From the NCBI RefSeq assembly GCF_040219215.1, contig NZ_JAVJSX010000011.1, positions 162,797 to 226,796 on the forward strand: 64,000 nt of DNA, written 5' to 3'. Position 1 is the first letter of the stretch. Every line of letters starts with the position of its first letter. A program made the position numbers and the translations under genes. Source of the DNA: Thalassobaculum_A sp040219215. GTDB taxonomy: Bacteria; Pseudomonadota; Alphaproteobacteria; Thalassobaculales; Thalassobaculaceae. Shown piece after piece: positions 51,766 through 60,444 of this stretch. The notes under the pieces were generated by a model. The model saw nothing but the letters and a program-made list of their open reading frames with translations, did not search any database and was not told where the DNA came from.

Positions 51766-54501
51766 TCAAGCGCCGACAGTCTGGGCCAGGGTTTCCAGCA
51801 GCGCGTCGCGGTCCAGTTTGGCGACGTAGTCCGTGAAGCCGACCTGGCGGCCCCGCTCCAGATCCTCGGCCGTGGTGCGCGAGGACAGCGCGACGATCGG
51901 GACGTCCGCCCACCGGCTGTCCGACCGTACCGCCTCGGCGAGCTGGAAGCCGTCCATGCCCGGCATCTCGATGTCGCTGATGATGACATCGAAGGTATCG
52001 CCGCTCTCGCAGAGCGCCATTGCCTGCTCGCCGCCGGCCACCGCTGTCACCTCGTAGCCAGCCACCGACAGCAGCGGCGTCAGCAGGTTTCGGAAGAACG
52101 CGCTGTCATCGACCACCAGCAGGCGGCGCCCGCGGGTGACGGACAGCGTCTCTTCGTTGTTGTGGTCGAACCAGTCGCCGAACGCCTGCGTCAGGTAGTA
52201 GCCGGCGTCGATGACGTCCGTCGCCTTTCCGGCGATCACGGCACTGCCCATCAGCGCCGGCGAATCCGGCCGGACTTCGACGTTGATCCGGTCCTCGACG
52301 ATGTCGACGATCTCGTCGACCACCAGGCCCATCGAGCGGCTGTCGTCGGTGAACACCAGGACCGGCTGACGCCCTTCGCGCTTCAATTCGGCGCGGCTGT
52401 CCATCGGGATCAGCGGCATGAGCTGTCCGCGATACTGGATAAGCGGGCGACCTTCCGAGTACTCGACGAGCGACAGGTCGATCTCTTCCAGTCGGGCCAC
52501 CAGTGACAGCGGCACTGCCTTGGGGGTCGCGTCCGAGCCGCCCCGGAACACCAGGAGCGAAACCGTCGACATTCCGATGCTGCGATGGTCTGCGGCCTCG
52601 TCCGCGGCGTTCGGATCGGTGACAGACAGCTCGCCGGTCGCCTGGGCGATCCCGTTCGGGTCGAGGATCATGATGACGCTGCCGTCACCCAGAATGGTAT
52701 TGCCTGAGAACATCGCGATGTGCCGCAGGATCGGCGCCACCGGCTTCACCACGATTTCCTCGGTGTCGAACACCCGGTCGACCAGGATGCCGAACGTGTA
52801 GGTTCCGACCTGGGCCACCACGATGAAAGTCTGCTTGCTGGCGGGCTCGTCACCCTGCGTACGCTCAAGATTGAGCAACCGCTCCAGGGAAACCAGGGGC
52901 AGGAGGCGGTTCCGCAAGCGCAGGACCGGGGTGCCCTGCACCTCCTCGATCCGATGCTCGCTGTCCGCCGACGCCCGAACCAGTTCGATGACGCTGAGCT
53001 GCGGGATCGCAAAACGTTCGCCGCACGCCTCAACGATCAGCGCCGACACGATTGCCAGGGTCAGCGGGATCTTGATGATGAAGCGCGACCCGCGGCCCAG
53101 CTTGGACTGCAGCTCGATCGTCCCGCCGATCTTCTCGATGTTTGTCCGCACCACGTCCATGCCGACGCCGCGGCCGGACACGCTGGTGACCGCCGCCGCC
53201 GTCGAGAACCCAGCGCGGAAGATGAAGTGGTGAATCTGCTGTTCGGTCAGCGCCTCGGCTTCCAGCTCCGAGACCAAGCCGTTGGCGATCGCCTTCGCCT
53301 TGATCTTCGCCGGATCGAGGCCTCGTCCATCGTCGGAGATCTCGATCAGGATGTGCCCGCCCTCGTGGTAGGCGTTCAGCGTGATCTTGCCGTGCTCGCT
53401 CTTTCCGACCGCCATCCGGACGTCCGGGGTCTCGACCCCGTGGTCGGCGGAGTTGCGGACCATGTGAGTCAGCGGATCCTTGATCAGCTCCAGCACCTGG
53501 CGATCGAGCTCGGTGTCGGCACCCAGCATCACCAGGTCAATCTTCTTGCCCAGTTCATGGGCCAGATCCCGCACGATGCGCGGCAGCTTCGACCAGGCAT
53601 TGCCGATCGGCTGCATGCGGGTCTTCATCACCCCTTCCTGCAGCTCGGACGTCACCTGGCTGAGCCGCTGCAGCGGCACGGTGAACTCGCTGTCCTTTTC
53701 GCGGCGCGCGATCTGCAGCAGCTGGTTGCGGGTCAGCACCAGCTCGCTGACCATCGTCATGAGGTTCTCGAGCTGATCGACGTTGACCCGGATGGTCTGG
53801 TTCGCGACCTGGCTTTCCCTCGGCGCGCTGTCATCCGAAGCCTCGGAGGCCACTGCGACGGCCTTCGATGCGGCGGCCGCCGGTGTCGACTGGACCGCCG
53901 GAGCCGGAGCCGGAGCCGGCGCTGCCGGCGGGGTGGGTGCCGCCTCGGGAGTATCGAAGTCGTCTACGCTGGTCTCGTTGAAGATCCGGTCAAGCTCATC
54001 GAGCGGCACCTCGCCCGGACGGGTTCCGATCACTTCAGATCCCGGCGGCGGGGTGTCGTCAATCTCCGGCTCCGGTTCCGGCTCGGAGCCAAACGATACC
54101 GCCTCGGCAGGGTCCGCCCCTTCGGCTCCTTCAGCCAGTGCGTTAAGCCGCGCGATCAGGTCGCCGTCGGATCCTTCCGGCTCGGCTTCGGTCGCCTCAA
54201 GCGTCGCCAGCAGGCCCTTGATGCAGTCAAGCGACTCCAGGATCAGGCTGATGCCGGTGGGGGTTACGACAAGCTCGCCGTCGCGGATCTTTCCGAGCAC
54301 GTTCTCGCTGGCGTGGGCCACTGACTCAAGCCGGGGCAACCCGAGGAAACCGCAGGTTCCCTTGATGGTGTGAACCAAGCGGAAAATATTCGAGAGCAGC
54401 GCCTGGTCGTTCGGATTCTGTTCAAGGTGAACGATTTCGACGTCGAGTTGCGACAGATTCTCGGTGGTCTCGGTCAGGAATTCGCTTAGCAGCTCGTCCA
54501 T
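51766..54501 (-). CDS. cheA: hybrid chemotaxis histidine kinase CheA with receiver domain
   Basis: A 911-residue kinase. Hpt domain with the phospho-His in RLVHTIKGTCGFLG (about residue 47), an acidic/Pro/Ala linker (about 130-230), the dimerisation helices, and an HATPase domain (DPLTHMVRNSADHGVETPDVR; ISDDGRGLDPAKIKAKA; VSGRGVGMDVVRTNIEKIGG). A CheW-like domain follows (FAIPQLSVIELVRA), then a second CheW-like region (about 645-770, LSLVARLEEIDLSLVEYS). A C-terminal receiver follows (LLVVDDSAFFRNL; Asp in VIISDIEMPGMDG). The start ATG 54501 follows a G-rich site; an upstream ATG is possible. This FrzE/hybrid layout suggests an internal phosphate sink. Confidence 0.94.
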   Translation of the reverse strand: MDELLSEFLTETTENLSQLDVEIVHLEQNPNDQALLSNIFRLVHTIKGTCGFLGLPRLESVAHASENVLGKIRDGELVVTPTGISLILESLDCIKGLLATLEATEAEPEGSDGDLIARLNALAEGAEGADPAEAVSFGSEPEPEPEIDDTPPPGSEVIGTRPGEVPLDELDRIFNETSVDDFDTPEAAPTPPAAPAPAPAPAVQSTPAAAASKAVAVASEASDDSAPRESQVANQTIRVNVDQLENLMTMVSELVLTRNQLLQIARREKDSEFTVPLQRLSQVTSELQEGVMKTRMQPIGNAWSKLPRIVRDLAHELGKKIDLVMLGADTELDRQVLELIKDPLTHMVRNSADHGVETPDVRMAVGKSEHGKITLNAYHEGGHILIEISDDGRGLDPAKIKAKAIANGLVSELEAEALTEQQIHHFIFRAGFSTAAAVTSVSGRGVGMDVVRTNIEKIGGTIELQSKLGRGSRFIIKIPLTLAIVSALIVEACGERFAIPQLSVIELVRASADSEHRIEEVQGTPVLRLRNRLLPLVSLERLLNLERTQGDEPASKQTFIVVAQVGTYTFGILVDRVFDTEEIVVKPVAPILRHIAMFSGNTILGDGSVIMILDPNGIAQATGELSVTDPNAADEAADHRSIGMSTVSLLVFRGGSDATPKAVPLSLVARLEEIDLSLVEYSEGRPLIQYRGQLMPLIPMDSRAELKREGRQPVLVFTDDSRSMGLVVDEIVDIVEDRINVEVRPDSPALMGSAVIAGKATDVIDAGYYLTQAFGDWFDHNNEETLSVTRGRRLLVVDDSAFFRNLLTPLLSVAGYEVTAVAGGEQAMALCESGDTFDVIISDIEMPGMDGFQLAEAVRSDSRWADVPIVALSSRTTAEDLERGRQVGFTDYVAKLDRDALLETLAQTVGA

Positions 54502-54620
54502 CGTCCATCCCCAGATATTTCGCCCGGCTCCAGGCAAGCGTTATCTGCGTGACCGTAGCGGTGCCCTCCTAAAGAAGGGTTAATAAACCGGTGAAAACGC
54601 CGGTCCGGCACTGCCCCATT

Positions 54621-55241
54621 CTACGAAGATTCGGCGAACTCAATCGAAACACTCGGCGGGCGGTCATTAACAACCGACAGGCTCAGCCCGAAGCGGCGCA
54701 CATTCTTGTGCACCGTTGCCCCCAGAATCGTGCGTTCGTCATTTGGCTCGATTTCGCCGACCAGGGCGCCGCGCACCGCCGGTTCGAAGCAGGCCGCCTC
54801 CCCATCGCCGGTGACGATGACCCGGCCATCCTCGACGGCGGCGGACACCGAACCCAGTCGAGGCAACGCATCCGCCACGACGGCAATTGTCCCCAGAAGT
54901 GTCTTGATCGCACCGGTCTGCGGCGTCGGCCGGCCGGAGCCGCCAGTCATCGACCAGTCGATCCGCCGGCTCTCTAGATAGGCTCTGGCAATCCGGTCAG
55001 CCTCGCTGAATCCATGCCCGGGTGAACTGCCAGCCCCGCCAAACGCCATTCGAAAGAAGGTCAGACGGGCGGTGGCCTGCTCGGTGCTGTCAGCCGCCAG
55101 ATCCATGGCGTCGGCCCCGACCTCGTCGGCGCCGAACTCCTTCAGCAGCTCCAGCCCGTTGCGCGCAGCGCCCACCGGGCTGATCAGATCGTGGAACAGC
55201 CGAGACATCAGCAGATCCACATGGCCGGGCGAATAGTCCAC
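54621..55241 (-). CDS. chpT: histidine phosphotransferase ChpT
   Basis: A 206-residue pseudo-HATPase-type phosphotransferase. The DHp motif LMSRLFHDLISPVGAARNGLELLKE carries the phospho-accepting His, and the rest resembles a degenerate HATPase domain (LGTIAVVADALPRLGSV; VVNDRPPSVSIEF). It passes phosphate from CckA to CtrA (encoded at 47730) and CpdR. GTG 55241 is chosen, with AGGTGG about 6 bp upstream; the ORF extends to a GTG at 55310 adjacent to a CtrA-like box. It is divergent from a DUF3553 gene. Confidence 0.9.
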   Translation of the reverse strand: MDYSPGHVDLLMSRLFHDLISPVGAARNGLELLKEFGADEVGADAMDLAADSTEQATARLTFFRMAFGGAGSSPGHGFSEADRIARAYLESRRIDWSMTGGSGRPTPQTGAIKTLLGTIAVVADALPRLGSVSAAVEDGRVIVTGDGEAACFEPAVRGALVGEIEPNDERTILGATVHKNVRRFGLSLSVVNDRPPSVSIEFAESS

Positions 55242-55310
55242 GGACTGCCACCTTTCGAAGTCGGGCGACGCTCGGATCACGACCGCATCCAAGCTGACCG
55301 CTCTGCACAC

Positions 55311-55325
55311 TTAACCATATTTTTA
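55311..55325. promoter_or_regulatory. CtrA-like box between chpT and the DUF3553 gene
   Basis: TTAACC-N5-TTTA, the same variant form as before ctrA (47666-47680). It lies 70 bp upstream of the chosen chpT start and about 130 bp from the DUF3553 gene. Confidence 0.5.
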
Positions 55326-55451
55326 GCACGGCTCTCCCGAAGTCCGAAACCGCCCAACCGACACGCGCCGACAACGGTCTTGATAGGCTCGCCGACTACA
55401 GACAGGCTAAGATCACGACCTGGAGTTCACGGACCTTTGACGGAGCCTTCG

Positions 55452-55637
55452 ATGAACGACTTCCTGAGTCCCGGATCCTTTGTGAGGCTTTCCGGGCGCC
55501 CGGACTGGGGGATTGGTCAGGTACAGACGGTGATCGGCTCCCGGGTGACGGTAAATTTCGAGCATGGCGGCAAGCAGTTGATCAACACCGACCGCGCCAG
55601 TCTGGTGGCGGTCGATCATGGGATGTTCGGCCGATAG
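55452..55637 (+). CDS. DUF3553 small protein
   Basis: A 61-residue protein, MNDFLSPGSFVRLSGRPDWGIGQVQTVIGSRVTVNFEHGGKQLINTDRASLVAVDHG. It matches the DUF3553 family, a small SH3-like (CarD/TudorN-type) fold often found next to chpT or in helicases. GGAG lies 8 bp upstream of the ATG. No catalytic residues; function unknown. Confidence 0.8.
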   Translation: MNDFLSPGSFVRLSGRPDWGIGQVQTVIGSRVTVNFEHGGKQLINTDRASLVAVDHGMFGR

Positions 55638-55822
55638 ATTCGCGCTTTGTGTGCAGTATGAAGGCCGAAGCCGCGTCTTGGAGGGAGCGATGACGGGAAC
55701 TGGAGCCCTGACGAACCCGGCGCTCCACCGGTTCGGCAATATCCCCGCGCTCACGTTCGCCGCCGCATGCCTCGAACCCGCAGGCACAGCCGCAACCGCC
55801 ACTCAGTAAGAAGAGAAACGCC

Positions 55823-56530
55823 ACGGACCCGCTCATCGATGTCCTGACCGCCGGTGTCCCGGACCTGCCGTCCGGGCGTGTCGTCGTCGGCTTCAACTGG
55901 ACCGCGGTCGAGGGATCGGCAGCCATCGGTTTTGCCGCAACGCCGGCCCGCGCCGATGGTGCAGCGACCACGCCGCAGACCGGGAGCTATGGAGGCCGGG
56001 CGCTGTCCGAACTGGCCGCACTGGCACGCTCGGCCAATCCCTATGAACGGGCCATCGGTATTGCGGCGGCCAACGCGCATTGGAATGCCGACGCGGCCGA
56101 CCTTGCTGACGGCGATGGCCTTGCCGACGCATCAAGCGGCGGACGCACCGTCGTGGTCGGCCGCTTCCCCGGGCTGGACGTCAAGCTTCCGGGTGCTGTG
56201 GTCCTGGAACGCCATCCGGGCCCAGACGATCTTCCCGCCGACCGGGCGCCGGAAGTCATTCCCGGGTGCGCGCGTCTGGTGATCACCGCCTCGACCCTGG
56301 TCAACGGCACCGTCGACGGCTTGCTGGCGCTGGCCGGACCTGGAACCGAGATTACCCTGGTCGGACCGGGAACGCCGCTGTGCCCCGGCCTGTTCCGGAT
56401 TGGAATCAGCCGGCTGGCCGGGTTCCTTGCCACCGACAGGGAGGGCTGCATCAAGGCGGTGATGGAGGGTGCCGGCGCCCGGGCGTTCCGCCGACACGGC
56501 CGGGCCGTCCTACGTCAGCCGGCGTCGTAG
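55823..56530 (+). CDS. DUF364 (heavy-metal chelation-like) protein with no canonical start codon
   Basis: A frame with DUF364 features runs from about 55808 to the stop at 56528-56530: DPLIDVLTAGVPDLPSGRVVVGFNWTAVEG, ANPYERAIGIAAANAHWN, VGRFPGLDVKLPGAVVLERHPGPDDLPADRAPEVIPGCARLVITASTLVNGTVDGLLAL. After the last in-frame stop (55691) there is no ATG, GTG or TTG until GTG 56153, which would delete half the family domain. ACG at 55823 sits where homologues would start, 7 bp after AAGAAGAG. Either non-AUG initiation, a lost start or a sequencing error. The coordinates assume 55823. Confidence 0.6.
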   Translation, partial: TDPLIDVLTAGVPDLPSGRVVVGFNWTAVEGSAAIGFAATPARADGAATTPQTGSYGGRALSELAALARSANPYERAIGIAAANAHWNADAADLADGDGLADASSGGRTVVVGRFPGLDVKLPGAVVLERHPGPDDLPADRAPEVIPGCARLVITASTLVNGTVDGLLALAGPGTEITLVGPGTPLCPGLFRIGISRLAGFLATDREGCIKAVMEGAGARAFRRHGRAVLRQPAS

Positions 56531-58365
56531 CCGAAGCGCTTCACCCATGGCTCGATGTAGGGCCATGCCGGGGCCAGGTAATCGCGGTACCGCATCCAGC
56601 GCCCGACCGCGTCCCGGTTGATCGGACGGGCCACTTGACGATAGCTCGGCGTTGCCGTGTACCGCCCGACAGTGCGCTGGTGGTCCAGGATTCCGCGATC
56701 CCACTCCAGGCCGAGAAACCCGACAAGCCTCTTCAGTTCGGACTCGGGATCATCGACCAGAGATTCGTAGCGCACCGTGTGGATCGGCAATGGTGATGTC
56801 GCGGTGGCGTTCATCCAGAACGACATCACCCGGTTGTACAGGTCCCCGGTCTCCTCCACCGACGTGAAGCTGGCCAGCGCATCAGTCGCTGCGAACTCCT
56901 GCATCAGGCAACTGAGGCAAACGTCCGCCGGATGTCGAAGAACCAGCACAACCCGTGCCCTCGGAAACAGCCGTGCGACCAGACCGATATACACTAGGCC
57001 GAATGGGCTTTTGTCGACCTTGATCGGTCGCTCAGGGTGCGTCTCATGACGTTTCAGCAGGTTGTGGAATGTCTCCCGCATGATCCCGGCGGTGCGTGCA
57101 TCGAAGGGATGCGGGCTGGCCAACAGGCTCGTCAGACTGTTCCGATCGCCGGCCTCGCGTCGGCGCGCGTTCTCGATTCCCACCAGATCGGGCAACGGAT
57201 CGACTTCATCAAACGTCTCGACCTGCGGATGGCGATGCAGCAGATCGCCGACCAGCGTCGTCCCGGATCTGGGAATGCCAAACAGGAACACCGGCGAGGC
57301 ATCTGATGCCTCGGCGGTTTCCGGATCGACCGGTTGTACCGTGTTTGCCGCAAAGAGATCGACCAGCTTCAGGAACCGCCGACGATCGACCCCATACTCG
57401 GCCGATCGTGCCGCCGCCTGACGGTTCGCCGCCGTCAGAGCGCTGGCAGCTCCTTCGGAGTCGCCCTCCTCGTCAAGCATGGACGCGAGATTGAACAACA
57501 GCCCCACGGTGTCCGGGTCGTCGGGGCGCGTCGCCACCAACTCCTTCAGATAGTCGACCGCCGCCTTTCGCCGGCCGGCGTCGCGCAGCAACCTGGCGCG
57601 CATCCCGGCGTGGACGGTGGATCCGGGCCACAGAGACTCGGCCCGGGCAGTCAAACGAACAGCCGTCTGCGAATCGCGTACCCGCAACGCCACGTCCGCG
57701 ACGGCAACAGTGGCCTGATATGCTCCGGACCCGCCCGGCGCACCAAGCATCAACCGCTTTCCGATCCGCAACACCGCCGTGCTGTCACGGGCCTCTCGAT
57801 ACGCGACCAGTGCCGCTTCCAAGGTCGCCGGTCCGTTCGGATCGACCACCAGCGCACGCCCCGCCAGCACCGACCAGTTCACCCGCGCTCCACCCCGCCG
57901 CTCGGCCAGGATCAGCAGCGGCAGCGTCGCGCGATCACCGGGGGCCAGGAGAGCGGCACGCCGCAATGCCGGCCAGGCGACAGAGCGCCGTCCGGCCGAC
58001 AGTGCGGACAGACCGAGCGCCCGCCAGCCAGGCGACTGATCCGGGAACTCCCGAACACGCGCAAGAAGCGCCTGATCATCGGTGTGTTGAGGCGGTTGTC
58101 CGATCCTGGAACCAAGGTCGGCGAGCCCACCCTGCGCATGGACGTCCCCGGGGCGCAATGCCAGCGCTCGTCGGAACAGGCGCACCGCTCCGGATGCATC
58201 GCCCGACGCGCGCAGCCCCATGGCTGCCAGGATGGTAGCGTCGACGTGACCCGGGTCCAGAACAAGCGCCGGCCGGATCTGTCGAGTGGCCTCGCCGCTG
58301 GAACCCCGGCGAAGAGCCGCAGCCGCCGTCTTGAGATAAATCGCCGCGGACGGCCCTGCGGTCAT
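56515..58365 (-). CDS. TPR-sulfotransferase fusion
   Basis: A 616-residue protein. The N-terminal half (about 1-340) is TPR-like (SGDASGAVRLFRRALALRPGDVHAQGGLADLG). The C-terminal half is a PAPS-dependent sulfotransferase: 5'-phosphosulfate loop FLFGIPRSGTTLVGDLLHRHP (about 362-382) and 3'-phosphate motif RARVVLVLRHPADVCLSCLMQEF, with YESLVDDPESELKRLVGFLGLEW near the end. It overlaps the DUF364 gene by 16 bp tail to tail. The target is unknown. Its TPR-plus-transferase design parallels the TPR-glycosyltransferases; a protein or surface-glycan substrate is inferred. Confidence 0.85.
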   Translation of the reverse strand: MTAGPSAAIYLKTAAAALRRGSSGEATRQIRPALVLDPGHVDATILAAMGLRASGDASGAVRLFRRALALRPGDVHAQGGLADLGSRIGQPPQHTDDQALLARVREFPDQSPGWRALGLSALSAGRRSVAWPALRRAALLAPGDRATLPLLILAERRGGARVNWSVLAGRALVVDPNGPATLEAALVAYREARDSTAVLRIGKRLMLGAPGGSGAYQATVAVADVALRVRDSQTAVRLTARAESLWPGSTVHAGMRARLLRDAGRRKAAVDYLKELVATRPDDPDTVGLLFNLASMLDEEGDSEGAASALTAANRQAAARSAEYGVDRRRFLKLVDLFAANTVQPVDPETAEASDASPVFLFGIPRSGTTLVGDLLHRHPQVETFDEVDPLPDLVGIENARRREAGDRNSLTSLLASPHPFDARTAGIMRETFHNLLKRHETHPERPIKVDKSPFGLVYIGLVARLFPRARVVLVLRHPADVCLSCLMQEFAATDALASFTSVEETGDLYNRVMSFWMNATATSPLPIHTVRYESLVDDPESELKRLVGFLGLEWDRGILDHQRTVGRYTATPSYRQVARPINRDAVGRWMRYRDYLAPAWPYIEPWVKRFGYDAG

Positions 58366-58700
58366 TCGGCCCGGCAGCCGATCCGCTCAGTCGCATCGAA
58401 CACCACCAGGGTCTGGCCGACGTTCATCGTGACCCAGCAATCATCCCACTGCTTGCGCGACTTGGCTTCGACCTGGACCGCGTTGGCTTTCTCGGTGTTC
58501 ACGAACTTGACGGTCGCCTTGTCACCGGACGTGACCCGCACGTAGTCCTTAGTCCAGAACTTGACCCGAACATTGGCCTCGGTCGAACTCTCGTTTCGAA
58601 CGTAGATCTCTGATGTGGGCGGCCCTTTCGGCTCCTCCTCGCCACAGGCGGTCAAGGCAGCGGACAGGGCGAGGGCGAGAACTACAGGTGCGCGCGTCAT
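58362..58700 (-). CDS. small lipoprotein of unknown function
   Basis: A 112-residue protein starting MTRAPVVLALALSAALTAC; the lipobox LTAC places Cys at residue 19. The mature part (GEEEPKGPPTSEIYVRNESSTEANVRVKFWTKDYVRVTSGDKATVKF) is beta-rich. Its stop overlaps the start of the TPR-sulfotransferase (ATGA), suggesting co-expression. No family recognised. Confidence 0.75.
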   Translation of the reverse strand: MTRAPVVLALALSAALTACGEEEPKGPPTSEIYVRNESSTEANVRVKFWTKDYVRVTSGDKATVKFVNTEKANAVQVEAKSRKQWDDCWVTMNVGQTLVVFDATERIGCRAE

Positions 58701-58758
58701 GATGGCAGCGTGATCGAACACCCGCCAACGCGCAAGAGTCATCATATGATCGGTGTTT

Positions 58759-59400
58759 TCAGATCGCGGCAAGCAGCCGTTCCGCGGTGGCGAGTTCTTC
58801 AGGCCGATTGACGTTGAGAAACGGGTCCACCGGATCGGTCGGCCAATCGGCAACCGCCAGTTGGTAATCGGCGGTGAACACATCGACCTTGCGCACGTCC
58901 CTGCCAATCAACGCGTCGCGCAGGGCGCCGCGCAGGCCGATCGGCCAGAGCCCGAACACCGGATGACGCCGTCCACCCGAGGACGCGCACGCCAACTCGG
59001 CGCCGTCGCTTTGCAGCGAATCAGCAAGGCGGGAGACCAGATCGGTCGGGAAAGCCGGGGCATCGGTCGGTACGGTCACGATCCACTCTGCACCCGGCGC
59101 CCGCGCCGCCGCCCAGTCCAGCCCGGCCAGTACGCCCGCGAGCGGGCCAGCGAACCCCTCGACCGGATCGGCGACGACCGGCAGGCTGTAGTCCGCGAAC
59201 CGCGCCGGATCGCCATTGGCGTTCAGCACCATGAGCCCGACCTGACTTTCCAGCCGCCCGATTGCTCGGGCCAGCAGCGTCCTATCACCGAGGGTCCGCA
59301 GGCACTTGTCGCCGCCGCCCATCCGGCGTGCCTGGCCACCGGCCAGCAACACCCCGACGATGCGATCCTTCGAGAGCGTCCCGAAACTCGGTGTTGCCAT
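58759..59400 (-). CDS. mobA: molybdenum cofactor guanylyltransferase MobA
   Basis: A 213-residue nucleotidyltransferase with the MobA signature VGVLLAGGQARRMGGGDKCLRTLGDRTLL (residues 15-44), VVADPVEGFAGPLAGVLAGLDWA and VTVPTDAPAFPTDLVSRL. It converts molybdopterin to the MGD form used by formate dehydrogenases and related enzymes. It directly follows fdhD (1-bp spacing) and forms a Moco/FDH-maturation pair with it, divergent from moaA. Confidence 0.95.
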   Translation of the reverse strand: MATPSFGTLSKDRIVGVLLAGGQARRMGGGDKCLRTLGDRTLLARAIGRLESQVGLMVLNANGDPARFADYSLPVVADPVEGFAGPLAGVLAGLDWAAARAPGAEWIVTVPTDAPAFPTDLVSRLADSLQSDGAELACASSGGRRHPVFGLWPIGLRGALRDALIGRDVRKVDVFTADYQLAVADWPTDPVDPFLNVNRPEELATAERLLAAI

Positions 59401-59401
59401 G

Positions 59402-60367
59402 TCAGGAATCGTCCATCGTGCCGGCCTTGCGGCGGCTGCGGGTATCCTCGTCGTCGACCTTGGCGGTGTCGGCGTCCCAGACCAAGCGATGCTCCCCGGC
59501 CAACACGATGAAGCGCTTGCCCTTCATGCGTCCGATCAGCGTAAGGCCGGTCTGTCGGGCCAACTCGACTCCCCAGGCGGTGAAGCCGGAGCGCGAGACC
59601 AATCCCGGGATGCCCATCTGAACGGTCTTGATCACCATCTCGGAGGTCAGGCGCCCGGTGGTGTAGAACAGCTTGTCGTGAGACGAGACGCCGTTCAGGA
59701 ACATCCAGCCGGCAATCTTGTCGACCGCGTTGTGGCGGCCGACATCCTCCATGTAGACCAGCGGCCGGTCGCCCTGGCACAGCACGCAGCCGTGAATGGC
59801 ACCAGCCTCCAGGTAAAGGCTCGGCGTTGTGTTGATCCGCTTCGACAGGGCGTACAGCCAGGATGTCCGAACCTCGGTCTCGGGCAGGGTGATGCCCTCG
59901 ATCTTCTCCATCAGGTCGCCAAACACCGTGCCCACGGCGCAGCCCGACGTGCGGATCTTCTTCTTGAGCTTCGCCTCATAGTTGGTCGATCGCTCGGTGC
60001 GCACCACGACCACTTCGAGATCCTCGTCGAACTCGATGCCGGTGAGCCGGTCGTCCGATCGCAGCATGTTCTGATTCAACAGATATCCGACCGCCAGCTC
60101 GTCGGGCCGATCCCCGATCGTCATCACCGTCACGATCTCTTGACGGTTCAGATAGATCGTCAACGGCCGCTCGTTCACCACCGCCAAGTCGACCGGACGA
60201 CCCTCCTGGTCCCGGCCCGACACCCGGGTGGTCAGCCGCGTATCCGCCGGTTCCGGGGCGACGAGGTAGGGAGAGGTTTCAACGTTCATAGGCAAAACAT
60301 GGCCCGGCGACGGGTCGATGGCAATCCGGGCGAACCGGTTGACGAGGCGGCTCGAGACCGCGACCAT
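59402..60367 (-). CDS. fdhD: formate dehydrogenase sulfurtransferase FdhD
   Basis: About 321 residues. Blocks include VNERPLTIYLNRQEIVTVMTIGDRPDELAVGYLLNQNML, YMEDVGRHNAVDKIAGWMFLNG, TTGRLTSEMVIKTVQMGIPGLVSRSGFTAWGVELARQTGLTLIGRMKGKRFIVLAG. The sulfur-carrying loop reads TSGCAVGTVFGD, with one Cys instead of the CxxC of E. coli FdhD. Start is uncertain: ATG 60430 is only 14 bp from moaA, leaving no room for promoters, so ATG 60367 is used; ATG 60289 is also possible. Confidence 0.92.
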   Translation of the reverse strand: MVAVSSRLVNRFARIAIDPSPGHVLPMNVETSPYLVAPEPADTRLTTRVSGRDQEGRPVDLAVVNERPLTIYLNRQEIVTVMTIGDRPDELAVGYLLNQNMLRSDDRLTGIEFDEDLEVVVVRTERSTNYEAKLKKKIRTSGCAVGTVFGDLMEKIEGITLPETEVRTSWLYALSKRINTTPSLYLEAGAIHGCVLCQGDRPLVYMEDVGRHNAVDKIAGWMFLNGVSSHDKLFYTTGRLTSEMVIKTVQMGIPGLVSRSGFTAWGVELARQTGLTLIGRMKGKRFIVLAGEHRLVWDADTAKVDDEDTRSRRKAGTMDDS

Positions 60368-60444
60368 ACCATTTGAGCGCCCCCGTCGAGTTTGTGAACG
60401 ATGCGCCCCTTTCGCCGCGTTATCTTCCATCGTATATAACGGTC

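Noticed and set aside
55582..55971. 129-codon minus-strand frame opposite the DUF364 start
   Set aside because: No family motif or ribosome site; the plus-strand frame clearly matches DUF364.
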